Positions 26,422 through 35,913 of a stretch of DNA of 64,000 bases are shown here, in pieces; position 1 is the first letter of the stretch; each line of letters opens with the position of its first letter. A model generated the notes under the pieces. It saw only the letters and a list, made by a program, of their open reading frames with translations. It searched no databases and was not told where the DNA came from. Source of the stretch: Paenibacillus kribbensis (GTDB taxonomy: Bacteria > Bacillota > Bacilli > Paenibacillales > Paenibacillaceae); NCBI RefSeq assembly GCF_002240415.1, contig NZ_CP020028.1:1637501-1701500 (forward strand), in the 5' to 3' direction. A program made the translations under genes and the position numbers.

Positions 26422-27141
26422 ATGGGGATCAGTAGATACATTCCCAATCAGCATGGAGCCTGGGCAATGCTCATTCTTCCATTTTTATTCGGTTTAGCGG
26501 CCTCTCAAGGGGAATTCATTCATATACTACTATTCGCGTGCTGGTTTTTTATCTATTTATTCAGTTTTCCTATCCTCCAATGGATCAAAACAGGAAACCG
26601 TGTAAGATACCGCAAGCCTGTTGTTTTATACGGAGCGATACTGTTTCCCTTATTAGTTTCACTGGTATGGATTAAGCCTGCGTTGATCTGGTATGGAGTT
26701 CTGCTGCTGTTCTTTTTTATGGCCAACATATACTACGCAAAAATGAAAAATGAACGCGCCTTGCTCAATGATATTATTGCGATTTTACTTTTTTGTTCTT
26801 TTATTTACCCTGTTGCTCATATTGGAGAAGCGGGGGACTGGAGAATATCCACGGAGCTATTTTTGCTTTTGGTGGTTTACTTTACGGGAACTGCTCTTTA
26901 TGTAAAAACGATCATCCGTGAAAGAAAAAATATACGCTACTATTATGCTTCTATCATCTATCATCTGATCATTGTGCTGTTTGCTGCCTGGATAAAGGTA
27001 TTTTTGGTTGTTCCTTTTTTAATTTTATTATTACGAGCGATATGGCTTCCTAAATTCGATTTAAAGGCAAAACAAGTTGGCATGGCTGAAATTGGATTTT
27101 CATTGATGCTCTATGTATCTGTGTTGTTTTTATATTTCTAA
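26422..27141 (+). CDS. ywiC: YwiC-like membrane protein
   Basis: The 239-residue integral membrane protein has about seven to eight helices. The N-terminal signature YIPNQHGAWAMLILPFLFG is the family hallmark. ywiC lies in the nitrate reductase/fnr/narK region in B. subtilis, and its biochemical role is not established. ATG 26422 is chosen because AAAAAAGGAGC precedes it by 9 bases; the frame is open for 43 codons further upstream, but these overlap the promoter. It begins an operon with the radical SAM gene (15-base gap) and hemY. The NreC box upstream places it with nitrate respiration. Confidence 0.8.
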   Translation: MGISRYIPNQHGAWAMLILPFLFGLAASQGEFIHILLFACWFFIYLFSFPILQWIKTGNRVRYRKPVVLYGAILFPLLVSLVWIKPALIWYGVLLLFFFMANIYYAKMKNERALLNDIIAILLFCSFIYPVAHIGEAGDWRISTELFLLLVVYFTGTALYVKTIIRERKNIRYYYASIIYHLIIVLFAAWIKVFLVVPFLILLLRAIWLPKFDLKAKQVGMAEIGFSLMLYVSVLFLYF

Positions 27142-27156
27142 AAAGGAGGGACATCA

Positions 27157-28263
27157 ATGATATCTTTGGAAACACCGCGAGATTATCGCGAAAACCCGTT
27201 TATCGTCATTTGGGAGGTAACGCGAGCTTGTGCTTTAAAATGCCTTCATTGTAGAGCGGAAGCCCAGTACCACCCGGACCCTCGTCAGCTGACATTTGAA
27301 GAGGGCAAGCGGCTGATCGATCAAATCGCCGAAATGAATCATCCGTTGCTGGTTTTCACAGGTGGAGATCCGCTAGCGCGTCCTGATTTATTTGAGTTGG
27401 CTCAATATGCCATTGAAGAGAAAAAACTGTCGGTTTCCATGACTCCCAGTGCCACCCCAAAAGTGACACAAGCAGCGGTCGAAAAAGCCAAGCAAGTCGG
27501 CTTATCACGGTGGGCTTTTAGTCTGGATGGTTCATGTGCAGATATCCACGATCATTTTCGGGGGACTGTGGGCTCTTACGCTACGACCATGCGCGGAATT
27601 GGCTATTTGAAGGAAATGAACATTCCTATCCAAGTAAACACGACCGTGTCCCGGTACAACCTTCACGATCTGGAGCAGATTGCAGAGAAGGTAAAGGAAA
27701 TGCAGGCGGTGTTGTGGAGCTTGTTTTTCCTTGTTCCAACCGGGCGTGGTATGGAGAAGGATATGATTGCTCCTGATGAGCATGAAGCAGTAATGAAGTG
27801 GTTGTATCAAATACAACAACAGATGCCTTACGGTGTAAAGGCTACAGAAGCACCTCACTATCGAAGGGTTGTACTGCAGGCAAAGCGCAGCGCAAATAAG
27901 AGCAGTGCGACGTTCGAGCCCAAAAGGACGGATGTATTAGGACGTGCCCCAAAAGGCGTAAATGATGGAGATGGGTTTGTTTTTATCAGTCATATCGGCG
28001 AGGTATACCCGAGTGGTTTCCTGCCCCTTGCATGCGGTAATGTACGAGAGGATAGCCTGGCGCATATTTATCGGCACTCTCCGATCATGAACAATCTTAG
28101 AGATAAGTCACAGCTTAAAGGAAAATGTGGGGTCTGCGAATTCAATACAGTCTGCGGAGGCTCCAGAGCAAGGGCCTATGCAGTAACAGGAGATTATCTG
28201 GAGAGTGACCCCTACTGTGCATATATACCTCCTCGAGCTAAGGAAGGAAAAGTGTTTTTATGA
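27157..28263 (+). CDS. Radical SAM/SPASM protein (AhbD/NirJ-like, TIGR04053-type)
   Basis: The 368-residue protein has the radical SAM cluster motif TRACALKCLHCR (C25, C29, C32) and the GGDPL SAM-binding segment. A C-terminal SPASM-type domain (C324, C327, C333 and C354) would bind auxiliary Fe-S. The fold resembles heme-modifying enzymes AhbD and NirJ. Its fusion by overlap (ATGA) with a HemY paralogue suggests action on a heme or haem precursor, but some family members modify peptides and no precursor peptide is visible. Start ATG 27157 after AAAAGGAGGG. Its place in the NreC-box operon suggests expression under low oxygen or nitrate. Confidence 0.8.
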   Translation: MISLETPRDYRENPFIVIWEVTRACALKCLHCRAEAQYHPDPRQLTFEEGKRLIDQIAEMNHPLLVFTGGDPLARPDLFELAQYAIEEKKLSVSMTPSATPKVTQAAVEKAKQVGLSRWAFSLDGSCADIHDHFRGTVGSYATTMRGIGYLKEMNIPIQVNTTVSRYNLHDLEQIAEKVKEMQAVLWSLFFLVPTGRGMEKDMIAPDEHEAVMKWLYQIQQQMPYGVKATEAPHYRRVVLQAKRSANKSSATFEPKRTDVLGRAPKGVNDGDGFVFISHIGEVYPSGFLPLACGNVREDSLAHIYRHSPIMNNLRDKSQLKGKCGVCEFNTVCGGSRARAYAVTGDYLESDPYCAYIPPRAKEGKVFL

Positions 28264-29678
28264 AAAAGAGTTCTAAAAAAGTCGTTATTCTTGGTGGAGG
28301 AATAAGTGGTCTAAGCGCTGCCTTTTATGTGAAAAAGCTAGCTGAGGAGAAGCAAATGGAGGTAGAGATTACGCTGGTTGAGAAAAGCGATCGGCTGGGA
28401 GGAAAGCTGCACACCATTCGTCAGCATGATTTTCTGATCGAAAAAGGTCCGGATGCTTTTCTGGCCAGAAAAACGGCTATGCTGGAGCTGACCATGGAAT
28501 TGGGACTGGAAGCCGAACTGGTGTCGACAAACCCGAAGGCCAAGTCTGCCTCCATTTTGCATAAGGGCAAGCTGCACACCATGCCGATGGGTTTCATTTT
28601 AGGCATTCCAACAAAGTTGACTCCCTTTATTCGGACAGGGCTGATTTCTCCACTGGGAAAAGCGCGTGCAGCTCTGGATTTAATCCTTCCCGCAAAGCAA
28701 GGTGATATGGACGAATCGCTGGGGGATTTTATCAAGCGTCGTCTCGGTAAAGAAGTTTTGGATCAGATTACAGAGCCTCTGCTATCTGGAATTTACGCTG
28801 GCGATACGTATTCTCTCAGCTTAATGTCGACCTTTCCTCAATTTAAGCAGATGGAGCAAAAGCATAGAAGTCTGATTATAGGTATGGCAAAAGGAGCGGG
28901 GCGAAAGACGGGTGTGCCTAACCAATTGCCGGAGATCGCCAAGAAAAGCATGTTTCTTTCCTATCGGCAAGGATTATCTACCATCGTGGAGCGGTTAAAG
29001 GAGAGGCTGCATACCGTACATTTTGTGATGGGGCAGGGTGTAGCTGAAGTAAGAAAAGAGGACGGTTATCAGGTAGTTCTGGATCATGGACAAGTCATAG
29101 ATGCAGATGCAGTGATCTGCGCTGTTCCAGCCTTCGAGGCGGCTAAATTATTTTCCGGCGTTGCGAGTGCTGGCTTGCTCAATCAGATCAGCTATGTTTC
29201 GGTAGCCAATATTGCGCTTGCTTATAAAAATACAGAGCTTAATCTTTCCTTTGAGGGAACGGGATTTTTGGTGCCGCGCAAGGAAGGTAAAAGGATTACA
29301 GCATGCACGTGGTCTTCGACCAAGTGGAGTCATACTGCTCCAGCAGGCTATACGCTGTTACGGACATATATCGGACATGCAGGCGCACAGGAATGGATGC
29401 AGATGACGGATGCTGAGCTTGTGGATGCCGCGCGCAAAGACTTGAAGGATTTAATGGGCTTGAAAGCGGAGCCGGAATTCGTCGAAGTTAGTCGGTGCAA
29501 TGAATCGATGCCACAATATCCGATTGGTCACAAAGAGCACATGGCAAAGGTAAGGTATGATTTGTCACAGCATTTTCCAAATGTGTTTTTGTGTGGTGCC
29601 GGTTATGGAGGCGTTGGAATTCCGGATTGTGTCGCTCAAGGGAAGGATGCGGCTGAACAGCTGATTTCGGCTTTATAA
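28260..29678 (+). CDS. hemY: Coproporphyrinogen/protoporphyrinogen oxidase HemY (CgoX)
   Basis: This flavin-dependent oxidase removes six electrons from coproporphyrinogen III (in Gram-positives) or protoporphyrinogen IX during heme synthesis. It is 472 residues long. The FAD dinucleotide motif VVILGGGISGLSAAFYVKKL is at the N terminus, then EKSDRLGGKLHT. C-terminal GAGYGGVGIPDCVAQGKDAAEQL is the family's second FAD contact. It overlaps the radical SAM stop by 4 bases. Other heme genes (hemE, hemH) are not here, so this may be a paralogue for heme supply to NarI. It uses oxygen in characterised homologues; how it would work anaerobically is unclear. Confidence 0.88.
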   Translation: MKKSSKKVVILGGGISGLSAAFYVKKLAEEKQMEVEITLVEKSDRLGGKLHTIRQHDFLIEKGPDAFLARKTAMLELTMELGLEAELVSTNPKAKSASILHKGKLHTMPMGFILGIPTKLTPFIRTGLISPLGKARAALDLILPAKQGDMDESLGDFIKRRLGKEVLDQITEPLLSGIYAGDTYSLSLMSTFPQFKQMEQKHRSLIIGMAKGAGRKTGVPNQLPEIAKKSMFLSYRQGLSTIVERLKERLHTVHFVMGQGVAEVRKEDGYQVVLDHGQVIDADAVICAVPAFEAAKLFSGVASAGLLNQISYVSVANIALAYKNTELNLSFEGTGFLVPRKEGKRITACTWSSTKWSHTAPAGYTLLRTYIGHAGAQEWMQMTDAELVDAARKDLKDLMGLKAEPEFVEVSRCNESMPQYPIGHKEHMAKVRYDLSQHFPNVFLCGAGYGGVGIPDCVAQGKDAAEQLISAL

Positions 29679-29705
29679 TGATCAGGCTATTTCCTGCTTT
29701 GGAAG

Positions 29706-29748
29706 AGGGAACTCCCTAATGGGTTCGGATTGAAAGGAGAGGTAGAGT
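29706..29748 (+). promoter_or_regulatory. Putative NreC box and -10 of ric
   Basis: AGGG-AACT-CCCT at 29706-29717 is followed after exactly 25 bases by TAGAGT (29743-29748). The downstream ATGGGTTC is shared in form with the ywiC site (ATTGGTTC) and the narG site (ATGGGAAC). Confidence 0.55.
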
Positions 29749-29795
29749 TGAAATGAATAATACAATAACTTAAAGGCAAGGTAGGGGAATAGAAA

Positions 29796-30503
29796 ATGAT
29801 CCAGTTAACGGAAGAAACATGGGTTGCTGATATTGTGAAAGAGGTTCCCAAAACGGGAGATTTATTTCGTAAACTGGGGATTGACTTTTGCTGCGGCGGG
29901 AAAATACCACTCCGGGAAGCGGCTGCCAGCCGAGGGCTACATGCTGGTGAACTGCTGGCACAGGTGCATGAAGTGGCACAAAGTCAGGCGCAGCATAAGC
30001 AAATGCAGCCGTCCTCACTCGAAACCAATGAGCTGATCGCCTATATTCAGGATACGTATCATTCAAGGCTTCGCGAGGAACTATCGGCGCTCACGCCGTA
30101 TGTAACCAAACTAACGCGAGTTCATGGCGAACGGTATCCGCATCTACAGCGAGTGAATGAGCTTTTTACCTTGCTAAAACAGGAGCTATCCGACCATATT
30201 CAGAATGAGGAAAATGTTGTGTTTCCGATGATTCAAGTGTTTTTACAGGAATCGACAGTGGAAGGGGCAAACGCGCTGAATCCGTATGTATCCAAGCTGC
30301 AAGACGAGCATCAGGCTGTGGTGGAGCTGCTGAAGGAGCTGCGCTTGATAACGAACGGCTTTGAGCCGACACAGGAAGCTTGTGGTACGCACCGACTTGT
30401 ATTGAGACGGTTAGAGGATCTGGAAGCAGATATTTTTAACCATATTCTTCTTGAGAATTGCACATTAATCGAACGTACGAGACAGGCGCAGCTCAAAATA
30501 TAA
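29796..30503 (+). CDS. ric: Iron-sulfur cluster repair di-iron protein Ric/ScdA
   Basis: Ric/ScdA/YtfE repairs Fe-S clusters damaged by nitric oxide or oxidants, which arise during nitrite reduction. The 235-residue protein has the N-terminal ScdA domain with FRKLGIDFCCGGK (the paired cysteines are diagnostic). A hemerythrin-like four-helix domain follows with iron-binding histidines and glutamates (YHSRLREEL, HGERYPHL, DHIQNEENVVFP, DEHQAVVE). ATG 29796 follows GGTAGGGG. It has its own NreC-type box and a strong terminator, so it is an independent unit in the nitrate block. In staphylococci scdA is likewise induced by anaerobiosis and NO. Confidence 0.92.
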   Translation: MIQLTEETWVADIVKEVPKTGDLFRKLGIDFCCGGKIPLREAAASRGLHAGELLAQVHEVAQSQAQHKQMQPSSLETNELIAYIQDTYHSRLREELSALTPYVTKLTRVHGERYPHLQRVNELFTLLKQELSDHIQNEENVVFPMIQVFLQESTVEGANALNPYVSKLQDEHQAVVELLKELRLITNGFEPTQEACGTHRLVLRRLEDLEADIFNHILLENCTLIERTRQAQLKI

Positions 30504-30506
30504 TTA

Positions 30507-30540
30507 TAAAAGCTTCCTTTGACAGAGGGAAGCTTTTTTG
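30507..30540 (+). terminator. ric terminator
   Basis: AAAAGCTTCC pairs with GGGAAGCTTT around a TTTGACAGA-type loop and is followed by TTTTTTG. Confidence 0.85.
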
Positions 30541-30577
30541 TATCTTCTCATAGAACGAGGGATTTTCTATACCGCTA

Positions 30578-30621
30578 TAGGACATTCCCTAATGGGAACA
30601 GAGATGAATGAATTACATAAT
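30578..30621 (+). promoter_or_regulatory. Putative NreC box and -10 of narGHJI
   Basis: TAGGACATTCCCTA (30578-30591) differs by one base from TAGGG-N4-CCCTA. The overlapping TTCCC-TAAT-GGGAA (30585-30598) is a perfect palindrome. After 25 bases from CCCT comes CATAAT (30616-30621). No good -35 exists, so activation is needed. Confidence 0.6.
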
Positions 30622-30659
30622 GAGAGTATGCGAATGAATCTAAGGAGCGTTGATCATCG

Positions 30660-33600
30660 ATGAAAAAAAAATACAGTCTCAACTTCTTTAAGCCGATCGA
30701 GAGTTATTCCGGAAACTGGTCAATCCTTGAGGAAAAAAATAGAGAATGGGAAAACGTGTACCGTCAGCGTTGGTCTCACGACAAAGTAATTCGTACGACG
30801 CACGGTGTTAACTGTACTGGCTCCTGTAGCTGGAAGGTTTTTGTGAAAAACGGCATCATCACCTGGGAAAATCAGCAAATTGATTATCCCTCCTGCGGTC
30901 CAGACATGCCGGAATTTGAGCCGCGTGGATGCCCGCGTGGTGCTTCATTTTCCTGGTATGAATACAGTCCGTTACGTGTGAAATACCCTTATATGCGCGG
31001 CAAGCTATTGCGATTATGGCAGGATGCGATCAAGGAGCATAGCAATCCGGTAGACGCATGGGCGAGTATTGTGGAAGACCCTGAGAAAGCCAAGCTCTAC
31101 AAATCGGCACGCGGAAAAGGCGGCCATGTTCGTGTGGCTTGGGACGATGTTCTACGCCTGATCTCGGCGCAATTGATTTATACCATCCGTAAGTACGGTC
31201 CTGACAGGATTGCAGGCTTCACACCCATTCCGGCGATGTCGATGATAAGCTACGCCTCGGGAGCGCGGTTCATTTCATTGCTCGGTGGGGAAATGTTGAG
31301 CTTTTACGATTGGTATGCCGATCTTCCGCCTGCCTCTCCTCAAATTTGGGGTGAGCAAACGGACGTACCTGAATCCTCGGATTGGTACAACGCGGGTTAC
31401 CTGATCATGTGGGGATCGAACGTGCCGCTTACCCGGACACCGGATGCCCACTTCATGACGGAAGTACGTTATAAAGGGACTAAGGTTGTGTCGGTGGCAC
31501 CCGATTTGGCGGAGAATGTAAAGTTCGCTGACAACTGGCTTGCACCTAATCCAGGTACAGATGCTGCCGTAGCCCAGGCTATGACGCATGTCATTCTGGA
31601 TGAGTTCTACAAAGAACGCCAAGAACCGATGTTCATTAACTATGCCAAGCAATATACAGATATGCCATTTATGATTCTGCTTGATCCCCATGAGGGAGCC
31701 TGGAAAGGTGGACGTTTTCTACGGGCGAGTGATCTGGGGGATGCTTCGCCGCATGCAGACTGGAAACCGGTCATATACGATGAAGCGACGAAGGAAATGC
31801 TGGTTCCGAACGGTACGATGGGACAGCGCTGGGAGCAGGGCAAGAAATGGAACCTGATCCTTGAGCGGGAAGATGGAACGAAGGTTGAGCCCGCGCTCAC
31901 GATGGAAGGTCATGACGAGCAATGGGAAGAGATTGTATTCCCTTATTTTGATAACTCGGGTAATGGAACGTTCCAGCGTGTGATTCCGGCTAAAAAAGTA
32001 CGTCTGGCAGATGGTTCGGAACGTCTCGTAGCGACCGTATACGATCTGATGATGAGTCAGTATGGTATCGCTCGCAACGAAAGCCCTCATAACGCCAAGG
32101 ATTATTACGATGCGGCTTCGCATTATACCCCTGCCTGGCAGGAGAAAATCACGGGTGTCAAGGCATCGGTTGTGGTGCAGATTGCACGGGAATTCGCTCA
32201 GAACGCAATCGATACCCAAGGGCGCTCCATGATCATTATGGGAGCGGGGATCAATCACTGGTTCAATAGTGACACCATCTATCGGTCGATATTGAACCTG
32301 GTTATGTTGACTGCTTCTCAAGGCGTAAACGGCGGGGGCTGGGCGCATTATGTAGGCCAGGAAAAGTGCCGTCCTATTGAAGGCTGGTCAACGATTGCCT
32401 TTGCCAAAGACTGGCAGGGACCAGCGCGCTTGCAAAATGCTACTTCATTTTTCTATTTTGCAACAGAACAGTGGCGCTATGAAGAAAGCGGCACGGATAC
32501 GCTGAAATCACCGACGGGCGGAGATGTCAAATATCAGCATCCGGCAGACTACAATGTGCTGGCAGCACGTTTGGGCTGGATGCCTTCTTACCCGCAGTTT
32601 AACAAGAACAGCCTGTTGTTTGCCGAAGAAGCGGCGCAACTAGGCAAGAAGTCAAACGCGGACATTATTAACCATGCTGTAGAAGAGATTAAATCACGCA
32701 AGACCCGTTTTGCGGTTGAAGATCCAGGGGCAGCAGAGAACTTCCCGCGTTCACTCTTTATTTGGCGCTCCAATCTGATTTCCAGTTCGGCGAAGGGCCA
32801 GGAATATTTCATGAAGCATCTGCTCGGAGCCTCCGACGCGCTGCTTGCCCGGCCGAATGAAGAGCAGAAACCTGAGGAAATCGTCTGGCGGGAAGATGTG
32901 GAAGGAAAGCTTGATCTGGTGGTTGCACTTGATTTTCGGATGACAACAACTCCATTGTACGCGGATGTTGTACTTCCGGCTGCAACCTGGTACGAGAAGA
33001 CAGATTTGTCTTCGACAGACATGCATCCGTTCGTGCATCCATTTAATCCTGCGGTTAATCCTCTTTGGGAATCCCGCTCGGACTGGGATATTTACCGTCA
33101 TCTATCCGAAACCTTCTCGGAAATGGCCAAAGAGCATCTGCCAGGAATATATAAAGACGTTGTGACTGCACCGCTTGGGCATGACTCCATAGGCGAAATT
33201 TCGCAACCGATGGGTCTTGTCAAGGACTGGACGAAGGGCGAGGTCGAAGCAGTTCCGGGTAAAACCATGCCGAATTTCAGCATTGTAGAACGCGATTATA
33301 CAAAAATTCACGATAAATATGTCTCGCTCGGTCCAAATTTGGCTACCGGGAAGACAGGTGCGCACGGCGTTAGCTTCTCGGTGGCAGAGGAATATGAGGA
33401 ATTGAAGAAGCTGAACGGGGTCTATTACGATGAGTCCATTAAAGACGGCTTGCCGAAAATCCAGACAGCCCGCCAAGTGGCCGATACGATTCTTCATCTT
33501 TCGTCCGCAACCAATGGCCGTGTCTCCCAAAAAGCCTATGAAGAGGCGGAAAAGGATCACGGTGTTAAACTGATGGACATCTCGGCCGACCGTGCAGCTG

Positions 33601-34334
33601 AAAAAATCACGTTCCAAAGCATCACGGCACAGCCGCGTGAAGTTATACCAACACCGGTATTCAGTGGATCAAACAAGCAGGGACGTCGCTACTCGCCATT
33701 TACAACGAATATTGAACGTCTTGTTCCGTTTCGAACGTTGACAGGAAGACAGCATTTCTACATTGATCATGAGATTTTCCAGCAGTTTGGGGAGTCATTG
33801 CCAGTCTATAAACCGACTCTACCGCCAATGGTATTCGGCACGCGTGATCGGGAAATCAAGGGCGGTCAAGATTCACTTGTGCTTCGTTATCTAACTCCAC
33901 ACGGTAAATGGAATATTCACTCCACCTACCAGGATAACCAGCATATGCTCACGCTGTTCCGCGGAGGACCTACAGTATGGATCAATAACGAAGATGCAGC
34001 AGCTCATGGTATTGCCGACAATGACTGGTTAGAGGTGTACAACCGCAACGGTGTCGTAACGGCCCGGGCAGTTGTCAGCCACCGGATGCCAAGAGGAACA
34101 ATGTTCATGTACCATGCTCAGGACAAGCATATTCAAGTGCCGGGCTCCGAAATCACGGATACGCGCGGGGGCAGTCATAATGCGCCAACAAGAATTCATC
34201 TCAAACCAACCCAGATGGTTGGCGGATATGCTCAGCTAAGCTACGGATTCAATTATTACGGTCCGATCGGGAACCAGCGTGATGTGTACGTAGCGGTACG
34301 TAAAATGAAGGAGGTTAACTGGCTTGAAGATTAA
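30660..34334 (+). CDS. narG: Respiratory nitrate reductase alpha subunit
   Basis: NarG reduces nitrate to nitrite at a bis-molybdopterin guanine dinucleotide site on the cytoplasmic face, fed by NarH. At 1224 residues it is full length. The N-terminal HGVNCTGSCSWKVFVKNG holds the His/Cys ligands of the FS0 cluster. TDVPESSDWYNAGYLIMWGSN is at the position of the molybdenum-ligand aspartate region, and a C-terminal cofactor domain ends in YGPIGNQRDVYVAVRK. ATG 30660 follows TAAGGAG. It is first in narGHJI, under the NreC-type promoter at 30578. The four genes overlap and are surely cotranscribed. Confidence 0.97.
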   Translation: MKKKYSLNFFKPIESYSGNWSILEEKNREWENVYRQRWSHDKVIRTTHGVNCTGSCSWKVFVKNGIITWENQQIDYPSCGPDMPEFEPRGCPRGASFSWYEYSPLRVKYPYMRGKLLRLWQDAIKEHSNPVDAWASIVEDPEKAKLYKSARGKGGHVRVAWDDVLRLISAQLIYTIRKYGPDRIAGFTPIPAMSMISYASGARFISLLGGEMLSFYDWYADLPPASPQIWGEQTDVPESSDWYNAGYLIMWGSNVPLTRTPDAHFMTEVRYKGTKVVSVAPDLAENVKFADNWLAPNPGTDAAVAQAMTHVILDEFYKERQEPMFINYAKQYTDMPFMILLDPHEGAWKGGRFLRASDLGDASPHADWKPVIYDEATKEMLVPNGTMGQRWEQGKKWNLILEREDGTKVEPALTMEGHDEQWEEIVFPYFDNSGNGTFQRVIPAKKVRLADGSERLVATVYDLMMSQYGIARNESPHNAKDYYDAASHYTPAWQEKITGVKASVVVQIAREFAQNAIDTQGRSMIIMGAGINHWFNSDTIYRSILNLVMLTASQGVNGGGWAHYVGQEKCRPIEGWSTIAFAKDWQGPARLQNATSFFYFATEQWRYEESGTDTLKSPTGGDVKYQHPADYNVLAARLGWMPSYPQFNKNSLLFAEEAAQLGKKSNADIINHAVEEIKSRKTRFAVEDPGAAENFPRSLFIWRSNLISSSAKGQEYFMKHLLGASDALLARPNEEQKPEEIVWREDVEGKLDLVVALDFRMTTTPLYADVVLPAATWYEKTDLSSTDMHPFVHPFNPAVNPLWESRSDWDIYRHLSETFSEMAKEHLPGIYKDVVTAPLGHDSIGEISQPMGLVKDWTKGEVEAVPGKTMPNFSIVERDYTKIHDKYVSLGPNLATGKTGAHGVSFSVAEEYEELKKLNGVYYDESIKDGLPKIQTARQVADTILHLSSATNGRVSQKAYEEAEKDHGVKLMDISADRAAEKITFQSITAQPREVIPTPVFSGSNKQGRRYSPFTTNIERLVPFRTLTGRQHFYIDHEIFQQFGESLPVYKPTLPPMVFGTRDREIKGGQDSLVLRYLTPHGKWNIHSTYQDNQHMLTLFRGGPTVWINNEDAAAHGIADNDWLEVYNRNGVVTARAVVSHRMPRGTMFMYHAQDKHIQVPGSEITDTRGGSHNAPTRIHLKPTQMVGGYAQLSYGFNYYGPIGNQRDVYVAVRKMKEVNWLED

Positions 34335-35913
34335 AGCTCAAATTGCCATGGTCATGAACCTGGATAAATGTATTGGCTGCCATACATGCAGCGTGACGTG
34401 CAAAACAACTTGGACAAACCGCAAAGGCGCGGAATATATGTGGTTCAACAACGTGGAAACCAAACCCGGCATTGGCTATCCAAAGCGCTGGGAAGACCAG
34501 GAGCAATATAAGGGCGGCTGGCAGCTTCGCAAAGGAAAGCTTGAACTAAAGTCAGGGAGCAAGCTGTCCAAGATAGCGCTGGGCAAAATTTTCTACAATC
34601 CCGACATGCCGGAAATGAAAGATTATTATGAGCCATGGACTTATAATTATGAGGATTTGACCAACGCGAAAGAGCAGAAGCATTCTCCGGTAGCACGTGC
34701 GCATTCCGCAGTAACGGGCGAAAAAATGGATCTGAATTGGGGTCCAAACTGGGAGGATGATTTGGCAGGAGCCCATGTAACGGGGCCACTTGATCCGAAT
34801 ATTCAGAAAATTGAAGAAGAGATCAAATTCAATTTTGAGAAGTCGTTCATGATGTATCTCCCTCGGCTTTGCGAGCACTGTCTGAACCCAAGCTGTGTCG
34901 CATCCTGTCCTTCAGGCGCGATGTACAAACGGGACGAGGACGGGATCGTGCTCGTGGATCAGGAAGCCTGCCGCGGCTGGCGGTATTGCATGACAGGCTG
35001 CCCATACAAGAAAGTGTACTTCAACTGGCAAACGAACAAAGCAGAGAAATGTACCTTCTGTTTCCCACGTGTGGAAGCCGGGTTGCCAACCGTCTGCTCC
35101 GAGACATGTACAGGACGTATTCGCTACCTTGGCGTTCTGCTGTATGATGCAGACCGAGTGCAGGAGGCTGCTTCTATGGAGGATGAGAAGGACCTGTATA
35201 AAGCGCAATGCGACCTGTTCCTAGATCCAAGTGATCCGGCGGTAATTGCTCAGGCGAGAAAAGATGGTATCTCGCAAGACTGGATTGAGGCCGCTCAGAA
35301 CTCGCCAGTCTACAAGCTTGCGATTGAATACAAGCTGGCATTCCCGCTTCACCCGGAATATCGCACATTACCTATGGTCTGGTATGTACCGCCACTTAGC
35401 CCGATCATGAATTACTTTGAAGGGAAAGACTCGATCGAGAATCCGGATATGATTTTTCCGGCTATCGAAGAAATGCGTACGCCTGTTCAGTATCTTGCCA
35501 ATATGCTGACAGCGGGCGACACAGTTACGGTGAAGGAATCCCTGCAACGGATGGCTATGATGCGCGCCTATATGCGTGCCCAGTCCACAGGACAATCTTT
35601 TGATGATAGCCGTCTTGAGCGCGTTGGCATGACACCACGTCAGGCGGAGCAGATGTACCGACTGTTGGCCATTGCCAAATATGAGGACCGCTTCGTCATT
35701 CCAACATCGCATAAAGAGAGTTATGACAATCCATACCGCGCCCAGGGAGCTGCTGGTTTCGGCGACACCTTAGGGAATATGGAAGCTTGCGGATCGGGTG
35801 GATCTGGCTGTAGCGGCTGTAGCCTGGGAAGCTCAATGGGAATGGAAGAGCCTTCAAAAACAGGCAAGCAAATGTATGAAGAAAACTTCTACGGGGGTAT
35901 TTGGCGTGATTAA
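34324..35913 (+). CDS. narH: Respiratory nitrate reductase beta subunit
   Basis: NarH carries four Fe-S clusters passing electrons from NarI heme to NarG. The 529-residue sequence shows CIGCHTCSVTCK, CEHCLNPSCVASCPSG and CRGWRYCMTGCPYKK (the tryptophan marks the 3Fe-4S site), and CTFCFPRVEAGLPTVCSETC. It starts at TTG 34324 inside the end of narG, after AAGGAGG with 9 bases spacing. Odd: the C-terminal tail (from about 484) is rich in Gly, Ser and Cys (C489, C496, C499) and is not needed for the known clusters. Confidence 0.96.
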   Translation: MKIKAQIAMVMNLDKCIGCHTCSVTCKTTWTNRKGAEYMWFNNVETKPGIGYPKRWEDQEQYKGGWQLRKGKLELKSGSKLSKIALGKIFYNPDMPEMKDYYEPWTYNYEDLTNAKEQKHSPVARAHSAVTGEKMDLNWGPNWEDDLAGAHVTGPLDPNIQKIEEEIKFNFEKSFMMYLPRLCEHCLNPSCVASCPSGAMYKRDEDGIVLVDQEACRGWRYCMTGCPYKKVYFNWQTNKAEKCTFCFPRVEAGLPTVCSETCTGRIRYLGVLLYDADRVQEAASMEDEKDLYKAQCDLFLDPSDPAVIAQARKDGISQDWIEAAQNSPVYKLAIEYKLAFPLHPEYRTLPMVWYVPPLSPIMNYFEGKDSIENPDMIFPAIEEMRTPVQYLANMLTAGDTVTVKESLQRMAMMRAYMRAQSTGQSFDDSRLERVGMTPRQAEQMYRLLAIAKYEDRFVIPTSHKESYDNPYRAQGAAGFGDTLGNMEACGSGGSGCSGCSLGSSMGMEEPSKTGKQMYEENFYGGIWRD

